13,938 bases of DNA from contig DOVL01000172.1 in NCBI GenBank assembly GCA_003520105.1, forward strand, positions 1 to 13,938. Reading direction: 5' to 3'. The notes below the pieces were generated by a model. That model searched no databases. It was not told the DNA's origin and worked only from the letters and a program-made list of their open reading frames with translations. A program made the position numbers and the translations under genes. Position 1 is the first letter of the stretch. Each line of letters starts with the position of its first letter. The DNA is from Lachnospiraceae bacterium (GTDB lineage: Bacteria > Bacillota > Clostridia > Lachnospirales > Lachnospiraceae). Positions 8,646 to 13,938 of this stretch are shown here, piece after piece.

Positions 8646-9953
8646 TTATACGTTGTCAGGTTTTTCGTAGAGTGACAGATCACGTGCAGCGCTGGCATTT
8701 ATATCATCAGAAGGCGCACTTGGTGCTTCTACAGGTGAATCAGTTTTTTCAGGCTGTGTCGGAGCTGATGTGCTCTCCTGTGAAGGAGCCACGTCAGGCT
8801 TTGGCTGTGCAGACGGAGCTTCAGGCTTAGGTGCTTCCTGTCCCATAGGTACGCCCATATTCTGAGGCTGCTGTGGCTGGAATCTGTTCATATTACTATT
8901 GTTCATCTGACCATATCCCATATTTGGCTGTCCGAAATTATTCATTTGCTGTGCAGGATAGCTTCCCGAATTCATAGGCTGATTGGAAATATATCCGCCC
9001 ATATTCTGCTGGCCGAAACCGCCCATTGCACCGTAGCCGCCCATATTACCCGGCTGGCTGAAATTATTATTCATCTGACCATAAACATTCTGCTGACCGA
9101 AACCGCCCATATTTCCAGGCTGACCAAAACCATTCTGTGGCTGAAATCTGTTCATATTACCACTATTCATCTGACCATAACCCATATTCTGTGGCTGGCT
9201 ATAATTCATATTTGGCTGATTAAAGCTCTTCATCTGGTAAGGAGCATTATTTACAGAAGCATTGCTGAAAGGAATACCATACATTCCTCCCTGAGGACCG
9301 TTATTGTATCCGCCGGCCATCTTGACTTCATCCCTGGTTACCGATTTAGCGATACCTATGGCCATAAGCATATCTGTAATTCCCTTAACCATCTCAATTA
9401 TTACGTCAAGCCAGAAATTCTTGATACGATCAGCGTATTCAGCCATACCGACTATATAGCAAACCGTATTTGTTACAACAATTATTCCACCTAAAACAGC
9501 AAATATAGCGACAGTTGTAACAAGCCCCTTTCTGTTCGGAACGGTAAATGCCATTATAAAAAGGAGAAATGTGAAAAGTGCTTCGGCCATTACCACATAA
9601 GGATCAAATCCCGCTGTAAGATAATATAATGTCTCATGTACTTTAAAATTATACTTTCCGCTGTCAAAGCCTACTTCTAAGAAATCATTATAATGCTTCA
9701 GATATTTTATAAAGAATATAGATGAAAAGATAAAGGTTCCTGCAAGAAATATTGCGGACAGCTTCTCAAGTTTTATGAAAGCAAATATAGCTGTACAAAG
9801 CATACATGCAAGTACACTTATCTGGATGAACTTTGTAAAGTCATTATAATCATCAAAATTTTTAATCGTCATATAAAGTCCAAGGCCAAAACTGATAGTT
9901 GCAGCTATCGCCCCAAGTATTGCCCCCTCTTTATATTCTTTTGCCTGATTCAT
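8646..9953 (-). CDS. Multi-pass membrane protein with Asn/Gln/Gly/Met-rich prion-like tail
   Basis: I do not recognise a family. The 435-residue protein has two parts. Residues 1-205 hold five or six hydrophobic segments, at about 11-30, 44-61, 65-85, 119-138, 146-170 and possibly 183-202. Residues 213-371 are low complexity, dominated by Asn, Gln, Gly, Met, Phe and Tyr, with no charged cluster. They include a near-duplicate unit (257-273 and 344-361, NMGYGQMN...NMNRFQPQ) and two GNMGG(F/Y)G units. Residues 372-420 are rich in Pro, Ala, Glu and Ser, and the end is LSLYEKPDNV. A good AGGAGG site precedes the ATG. It follows another membrane protein gene by 88 nt and ends at its own terminator. 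Asn/Gln-rich tails of this kind occur in proteins that form assemblies; that role is an inference here. Confidence 0.85.
   Translation of the reverse strand: MNQAKEYKEGAILGAIAATISFGLGLYMTIKNFDDYNDFTKFIQISVLACMLCTAIFAFIKLEKLSAIFLAGTFIFSSIFFIKYLKHYNDFLEVGFDSGKYNFKVHETLYYLTAGFDPYVVMAEALFTFLLFIMAFTVPNRKGLVTTVAIFAVLGGIIVVTNTVCYIVGMAEYADRIKNFWLDVIIEMVKGITDMLMAIGIAKSVTRDEVKMAGGYNNGPQGGMYGIPFSNASVNNAPYQMKSFNQPNMNYSQPQNMGYGQMNSGNMNRFQPQNGFGQPGNMGGFGQQNVYGQMNNNFSQPGNMGGYGAMGGFGQQNMGGYISNQPMNSGSYPAQQMNNFGQPNMGYGQMNNSNMNRFQPQQPQNMGVPMGQEAPKPEAPSAQPKPDVAPSQESTSAPTQPEKTDSPVEAPSAPSDDINASAARDLSLYEKPDNV
8841..9317 (-). repeat. Degenerate repeats coding for the N/Q/G/M-rich tail
   Basis: This stretch encodes residues 213-371 of the membrane protein. 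An 18-codon unit occurs twice, near 8871-8926 and near 9135-9185, with only a few base changes. Between them lie shorter repeats encoding NMGG(F/Y)G and FGQ(Q/P). The pattern suggests duplication followed by drift under selection for composition. Confidence 0.75.
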
Positions 9954-10041
9954 TGTTCTACCTCCTGAATAGCTTTTAAAAATTTATCATTATCTGTCCT
10001 GAGTTATCTTTCAGAACAGCAATCATGAACAAAACAGTTTA

Positions 10042-10773
10042 TCAATCTTTTCTCTGAATATCTCTGATCTCACCATACTCCTCAATCTCGCGCCTTATAT
10101 CATCTTCATCAGGATTAAAACCCGATGCGGCTCTTTCCTTCCTGAAAGGCTCCCTGGTCAGAAGAAGTGCAAGACAAACCATAAAGAATTCAAAAACGAT
10201 CCATATTATAAAGATAATATTCTGTTTCCAATAATCTATATAGAGATTCTTGTTCTTCATTGTATTTACAATATAAAGTCCCTCAGCCAGAAGTTCGGCG
10301 ACCATATAGAAGAAACAGATGACCATGAGCGGAACAACAGGTTTCCTGAACATGGTAAATATAACGATTACAGCGAAAACTATGATAAGTATTGTACATA
10401 AAAGGAGTATAAATCCGGATGCCGGACTGAAAATCTCATAAGCCTTGATGCTGAATTTAGTTTTCTTATTAACACCGCTTTTCAGAGATCCCTTAAAGAT
10501 ATTTACCATCTTGTCGAGTCTCGCAAGAACGGTTACGCTTTTGATCAGAAAATACAGCGCAATACTGCTGATGACCAGCCTGTTATATCTGAGTATAACA
10601 AGTACAACTGCAATAAGCGCAAAGCTTATCATCAGCACCTTGGAAAAGCCGTCATAGATGTTTATGCCTTTCTGACCGCCCGGTTTAAAGATTATAAGAC
10701 TTACAGATGTGACAACAGCTGTAAAGATAAAGACAAATGAAGCAACCCTGTAGTTTTCCTTCTCCAGTTCCAT
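10042..10773 (-). CDS. Six-pass membrane protein of unknown function
   Basis: I do not recognise a family. The protein is 243 residues with six hydrophobic segments at about 10-29, 46-62, 67-83, 118-141, 146-168 and 185-206. A short charged cytoplasmic-type tail follows (RKERAASGFNPDEDDIRREI). The ATG has GGTGAGG about 5 nt upstream. Size and topology resemble the membrane half of the next gene, and both last membrane segments follow an FW or YW pair and run into a TR(D/E) sequence, so the two may be distant paralogues. The 88-nt gap to the next gene has no strong terminator, so they may be cotranscribed. No catalytic or transport motif is visible. Confidence 0.82.
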   Translation of the reverse strand: MELEKENYRVASFVFIFTAVVTSVSLIIFKPGGQKGINIYDGFSKVLMISFALIAVVLVILRYNRLVISSIALYFLIKSVTVLARLDKMVNIFKGSLKSGVNKKTKFSIKAYEIFSPASGFILLLCTILIIVFAVIVIFTMFRKPVVPLMVICFFYMVAELLAEGLYIVNTMKNKNLYIDYWKQNIIFIIWIVFEFFMVCLALLLTREPFRKERAASGFNPDEDDIRREIEEYGEIRDIQRKD

Positions 10774-10821
10774 TTTAACCTCACCAATTCTTATTTTAAA
10801 AATACAAGTCAGTTAATTCAG

Positions 10822-10857
10822 ATAAAGCGTGTTCCACCCCAATTGAACACGCTTTAT
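10822..10857. terminator. Inverted repeat after rng, possible terminator
   Basis: A perfect 13-bp inverted repeat (10822-10834 and 10845-10857; core AAAGCGTGTTC/GAACACGCTTT) closes a 10-nt loop. It lies 26 bases past the rng stop and 49 bases before the next start. The stem ends are AT-rich but no real U-tract follows on either strand, so it may be a weak terminator or a 3' stabiliser. Confidence 0.55.
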
Positions 10858-10882
10858 ATTATACATCCTTTAAATAAAAAAG

Positions 10883-12133
10883 TCATTGATTATTTGTATT
10901 TGTAAGAAGATTTTCAAGCAAAAATCCGCTTCCGACTCTCTGCCTCGTCAGTTCGGCTAGCCCAAGCTCTGTCATATCAACGAAAAAGCATTTACGATGA
11001 TCTCTTGCGATGAATGACTTAAGATTTAAAACAGCTTTTTCTTCAGATTCATGGTCCTTCATATTAATAAAATCAATTATGATGATCCCCGATAGATTCC
11101 TTATTCTGAGAAGCCTGGCTATCAGCTCAGCAGCTTCATTATTGGTTTTAAGTATATGTCCCGAAAGGCCGCTTCCCTTGACATCCTTGCCTGTATTTAC
11201 GTCAATAACGGTCAGTGCCTCAGTCAGGTCAACAACCAGATAACCACCGGATTTAAGATATATCTTCCTTCCGAACATTACGGAAAGAGTTCTGTCGATA
11301 TTATAAAGAGCCCCCAGCGATTGAAGCTTCTCTTCATAAAAAATGAGTTCAGTTTCAGTTTTATTATTCTCAGGTGCAGCATTCTTGTCATTTATAAAAC
11401 CGGATTCGGAAATATCATCGTAAACCTCTTCTATATCCGTAATAACAGTCATCTTGTCATAGAGGTTCTTCGATTTGATGTCGAGTATATATGATGCTAT
11501 ATCGGCACGACTTCTGTGAACACAGCAATGTGCACTGCTGCTATAAGCCTTATCAATAACCTCTCTTAGTTTACGTAATGTTTTTATTGTATCCTGTTCA
11601 ATAGCATCCGAACTCTCAGCCGAAATTGCTGCCGATCTAATTATGATTCCGAAATCATCCGTCAGTTCATCAGCATACGAATCCTTAATCTTATCGTAAA
11701 GTACCTTCAGCTCATCTCTCTTCTCTTCATCCGTGATCCTCTTGGATATACCAAGTCTTCCGGAGCGATTTATGACTGCATATCTTCCTTTAAGCGAAAT
11801 ATCAGCCGTAGCCTGAGCCCTCTTATTCCCCTTGGTCGCCTTGATCTTCTGAACCAGAAGCCAGTCTCCTTTTCTGACCTTGGACTTATTTCCATGCTTT
11901 ATAAAAATATGCTTCCCCTCATTCTCTTCCAGGGAATAATATAATATCTCGCCGTTTTCGCCTCTGAGAAAAGCTGCATTAAGGTTCTCAACGATATTAT
12001 CCACAACCGCAACGTAGATGCTGCCTGTTTCAGCTTCATCTGAAAAAGGATGAACCTCTGAAAGGAGCTCATCCTCATAAATGTACGCTGTATGGCCGCA
12101 GGCGGCACTCGTTATCACAATCTTTGCTTTCAT
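10883..12133 (-). CDS. rng: Ribonuclease G/E family endoribonuclease
   Basis: This endoribonuclease cuts single-stranded RNA and takes part in rRNA 5' processing and mRNA decay. The protein is 416 residues: an S1-like region at about 37-120 (GSIYVAVVDNIVENLNAAFL), then the RNase H and 5'-sensor parts, then the DNase I-like catalytic domain. The two metal-binding Asp are D311 (TVIDVNTGK) and D354 (IIIDFINM), 43 residues apart as in E. coli RNase E (303 and 346). The protein ends about 15 residues after LTRQRVGSG, just before the place where the family has the CPxC Zn-link, which is absent. No Shine-Dalgarno is near the ATG; the upstream gap is filled with palindromes. Gene order (TIGR03936 gene before it) is as expected, but rplU is displaced by two membrane protein genes. 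Confidence 0.93.
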   Translation of the reverse strand: MKAKIVITSAACGHTAYIYEDELLSEVHPFSDEAETGSIYVAVVDNIVENLNAAFLRGENGEILYYSLEENEGKHIFIKHGNKSKVRKGDWLLVQKIKATKGNKRAQATADISLKGRYAVINRSGRLGISKRITDEEKRDELKVLYDKIKDSYADELTDDFGIIIRSAAISAESSDAIEQDTIKTLRKLREVIDKAYSSSAHCCVHRSRADIASYILDIKSKNLYDKMTVITDIEEVYDDISESGFINDKNAAPENNKTETELIFYEEKLQSLGALYNIDRTLSVMFGRKIYLKSGGYLVVDLTEALTVIDVNTGKDVKGSGLSGHILKTNNEAAELIARLLRIRNLSGIIIIDFINMKDHESEEKAVLNLKSFIARDHRKCFFVDMTELGLAELTRQRVGSGFLLENLLTNTNNQ

Positions 12134-12148
12134 TTCTTAATTTAGTCC

Positions 12149-12221
12149 GGGTTTGCGCTTCAGTGTACCCCTTCAGTTGTAGCAAGAATACGCCTTCAGG
12201 GGTACACTGAAGCGCAAACCC
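12149..12221. repeat. 73-bp palindromic element, copy 1
   Basis: Two perfect 24-bp arms (12149-12172 and 12198-12221) enclose a 25-nt loop (12173-12197). The inner 35 nt (12168-12202) read CCCCTTCAGTTGTAG, then CAAG, then AATACGCCTTCAGGGG. The outer 19 bp of each arm are specific to this copy (GGGTTTGCGCTTCAG...). It ends 15 bases from the rng ATG. Copy 2 lies 24 nt away in the opposite orientation with the same core and the same lengths. Confidence 0.9.
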
Positions 12222-12245
12222 TCATTATAATTGAAAAAGTCTCAA

Positions 12246-12318
12246 GGAATTGGTGTAGAATATGCCCCTGAAGGCGTATTTCACCTACAACTGAAGGGGC
12301 ATATTCTACACTAATTCC
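12246..12318. repeat. 73-bp palindromic element, copy 2 (opposite orientation)
   Basis: Arms of 24 bp (12246-12269 and 12295-12318), with one mismatch at 12252/12312 that would be G-U in a plus-strand RNA, enclose a 25-nt loop (12270-12294). On the minus strand the inner 35 nt equal those of copy 1 except for the central four bases (GTGA instead of CAAG). The outer 19 bp (GGAATTGGTGTAG...) are unrelated to copy 1. It starts 12 bases after the stop of the TIGR03936 gene. Confidence 0.9.
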
Positions 12319-12330
12319 GAGGTTAATCTA

Positions 12331-13152
12331 TTAGAATTGGTTGCCTGCGGCACTCAGCGGTTTGAAGCCTTCGGAAGGGTTTCCGAAGTATGTTTCGAGT
12401 CGCAGGATGTTGTAATCAAAGCGGTCATATTCTTTACCGGCTTTATCACAGATAGCTGTAAGAACGTTTTCAGGTTTAATATTTTCGTGGCTTCCGGTTG
12501 CGAGGAGCATGTAAATGCCGTCATGCTTTATGCTTGCTTCTGACCTGTCATTTTGTTCAATAACATTAGCTGAATCTATACCTTCCTTGACGTTGATATC
12601 ATTAGCAGTATTATTGTCTTCTTGCATTACAACAGACAAATCATATATAAGCGGTTTGATATCGGTTACTGCTTCCGACTTCTTGGTCTTCTTCAGAACT
12701 TCAACCTTATCGGAATTGTTTATCTCATTTATAAGTCCGGAAAAACAGCTATAATCAGACTCATCAGACATTCCGAACTTTGTTTTTCCCTTATCGGTGA
12801 GCGTGATCAGATAGTCCGATGCCGTTACCGCTGCCATGGAATTGATTGCGTCATCCGGAAGAAGTACTATATCCATCATCTTGATGAAAGGCGATGCAAC
12901 ACTGTTAAAGGCTTCTACCATTTCTTTACTGCTGGTAACACGCTCGAATTCCGCATCACAGTATTCGCCGACAGACTCCATCATAAGAGGCATTGGAGCA
13001 GCAAAAGAAATGATCTGATGAGGGCTCATACCGGTACTGTAGCTTATATCAAGCTCAGCACGTCTGATGGCCTTCTGGAAATATCTCATCACATCAAGAT
13101 GACTTATGAACTTTACCGGACCTGTTTTACTGTATTTTATCCTGACTTTCAT
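12331..13152 (-). CDS. Radical SAM-linked protein, TIGR03936/DUF2344 family
   Basis: This protein is the regular partner of the TIGR03960 radical SAM protein, either adjacent or fused; its biochemical role is not established. I start it at the ATG at 13152 (MKVRIKYSKTGPVKF); a TTG 27 nt upstream is a worse match. The protein is 273 residues. The N-terminal half carries the family pattern: KFISHLDVMRYFQKAIRRA, then YSTGMSPHQIISFAAPMPL, then ESVGEYCDAEF. From about residue 130 it becomes divergent and rich in Asp, Asn, Lys and Ser up to about 215, then returns to a compact C terminus (NILRLETYF). The middle part looks like a variable linker or insertion. It lies 89 nt downstream of the radical SAM gene. 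Confidence 0.88.
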   Translation of the reverse strand: MKVRIKYSKTGPVKFISHLDVMRYFQKAIRRAELDISYSTGMSPHQIISFAAPMPLMMESVGEYCDAEFERVTSSKEMVEAFNSVASPFIKMMDIVLLPDDAINSMAAVTASDYLITLTDKGKTKFGMSDESDYSCFSGLINEINNSDKVEVLKKTKKSEAVTDIKPLIYDLSVVMQEDNNTANDINVKEGIDSANVIEQNDRSEASIKHDGIYMLLATGSHENIKPENVLTAICDKAGKEYDRFDYNILRLETYFGNPSEGFKPLSAAGNQF

Positions 13153-13241
13153 AACCTTGTCCAAACCATAAATGATCAATATTCATTAACAACCGCTGAC
13201 ATTCAGCACTTTATCTATAGTTCTTTTACACTTTACCGGCA

Positions 13242-13938
13242 TTATTTCCCGAAGCATACACCACTGCCAAATACTGCAGCTCCGCAGCCCTGACATTTAT
13301 CGCGGCAGTTTGAGGTTACTCTGCCTTCCTTTGCAGCCTGCCATTCCTTCATGAGGAACTGCTTCGAAACACCTGCATCGAGATGATCCCAAGGGAAGAC
13401 TTCATCGAGTCCTCTCTCCCTCTCGGTGTAGAATTTATAATCGATACCATTTTCGGCAAAAGCCTTGTAGTATCTCTCCATATCAAAGAATTCTGTCCAT
13501 GCATCAAATATAGCACCGTCTCTGTAGGCATCATAAATAACCTTCGACAGTCGTCTGTCGCCTCTGGCAAATACAGCCTCCAGAACAGATATATCCTGAT
13601 CATGGTATGCGAATTTAAGTCTCTTCTTGTTTAACTGCTGGTTGAAGGTATCCTTAACATGCCTTGCTCTTCTTACGTACTCATCTCTAGGCAGCATCGA
13701 AGCCCACTGGAATGGAGTGAACGGCTTTGGTACGAAGTAAGATGCGGAAGCAGTGATCTGAAGTGAACCGACTCTCTCCTCCTTCGCTTCGGTTTCAAAA
13801 TACTCCTCCGATATCTTCTCCGAAAGAAGTGCTATACCTTCGGCATCCTCATCGGTTTCTGTCGGAAGTCCCAGCATAAAATAGAGCTTAACCTTATTCC
13901 AGCCACCCTTAAACGCATCTCTGGAACCATTAATTATA
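13242..13938 (-). CDS. TIGR03960-type radical SAM protein, C-terminal part (5' end outside window)
   Basis: The frame is open to the right edge of the window, so only the last 231 codons are present. The visible part begins in the end of the radical SAM barrel (GGWNKVKLYFMLGLPTETDE), a strong family signature, and continues through FVPKPFTPFQWASM to the C-terminal extension (FPWDHLDAGVSKQFLMKEW). It ends with a Cys-rich motif CRDKCQGCGA and a last Cys. The N-terminal B12-binding region and the cluster-binding CX3CX2C of the barrel lie outside. The substrate is unknown; the constant association with the TIGR03936 protein and rng suggests a role around RNA or ribosomes, which is inference. Confidence 0.92.
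   Translation of the reverse strand, partial: IINGSRDAFKGGWNKVKLYFMLGLPTETDEDAEGIALLSEKISEEYFETEAKEERVGSLQITASASYFVPKPFTPFQWASMLPRDEYVRRARHVKDTFNQQLNKKRLKFAYHDQDISVLEAVFARGDRRLSKVIYDAYRDGAIFDAWTEFFDMERYYKAFAENGIDYKFYTERERGLDEVFPWDHLDAGVSKQFLMKEWQAAKEGRVTSNCRDKCQGCGAAVFGSGVCFGK

Noticed and set aside
9994..10019. Imperfect inverted repeat CTGTCCTGA/TCAGAACAG between the two membrane protein genes
   Set aside because: It is a 9-bp stem with one mismatch and no direct U-tract; it is too weak to call a terminator, though it might slow transcription.
12149..12318. CRISPR array or integron attC interpretation of the paired palindromes
   Set aside because: There are only two units, in opposite orientation, without spacer-repeat periodicity. 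Arms are perfectly paired rather than showing attC-type unpaired bases, and no integrase or cas gene is present.
12622..13293. 223-codon plus-strand open frame opposite the TIGR03936 gene
   Set aside because: It overlaps two well-supported minus-strand genes antisense and shows no recognisable protein character.

Overview
The window looks like genomic DNA of a gut- or rumen-type Clostridia bacterium, and I would place most of it in Lachnospiraceae. The basis is the conserved Gram-positive neighbourhood read on the minus strand: a TIGR03960-type radical SAM protein, its TIGR03936 partner, RNase G, L21, Prp, L27, Obg, YhbY, NadD, YqeK and RsfS. The presence of Prp together with an L27 that carries the N-terminal cleavage peptide is a typical Firmicutes trait. 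The family-level placement is inferred from gene order and protein style, not from a search.

Layout from left to right. (1) Positions 2-1630 (+) hold the C-terminal three quarters of a GH3 beta-glucosidase, closed by a bidirectional terminator at 1660-1694. (2) Positions 1712-3919 (-) hold a membrane fusion protein gene followed without a gap by an ABC ATPase gene. The ATPase looks chimeric: its N-terminal half is MacB/LolD-like and its C-terminal half is GlnQ-like, with the switch at the LSGGQ signature near 2005-2030. Base and codon style change at the same place, so the left 2 kb may come from another genome, by a metagenomic misjoin or by real recombination. (3) A GC-rich structured intergenic segment lies at about 3950-4050, followed by a terminator at 4061-4085. 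(4) Positions 4167-7414 (-) carry obgE-yhbY-nadD-yqeK-rsfS, a housekeeping operon for ribosome assembly and silencing, NAD synthesis and Ap4A hydrolysis. (5) Positions 7480-8564 (-) carry a sigma-A promoter, an L21 leader, rplU-prp-rpmA and a terminator. (6) Positions 8580-10773 (-) carry two multi-pass membrane protein genes of unknown function. The second to be transcribed has a long Asn/Gln/Gly/Met-rich, prion-like tail. (7) Positions 10822-12133 (-) carry rng. (8) Positions 12149-12318 hold two 73-bp palindromic elements in opposite orientation, with a shared core and unrelated but self-complementary arms. (9) Positions 12331-13938 (-) carry the TIGR03936 protein and the C-terminal part of the TIGR03960 radical SAM protein.

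Most genes from 4167 to 13938 are a standard translation and ribosome-biogenesis block. The accessory material is the pair of membrane proteins between rng and rplU, the paired palindromes between the TIGR03936 gene and rng, and the transporter plus GH3 region at the left. The paired palindromic element and the chimeric ATPase junction most deserve follow-up.
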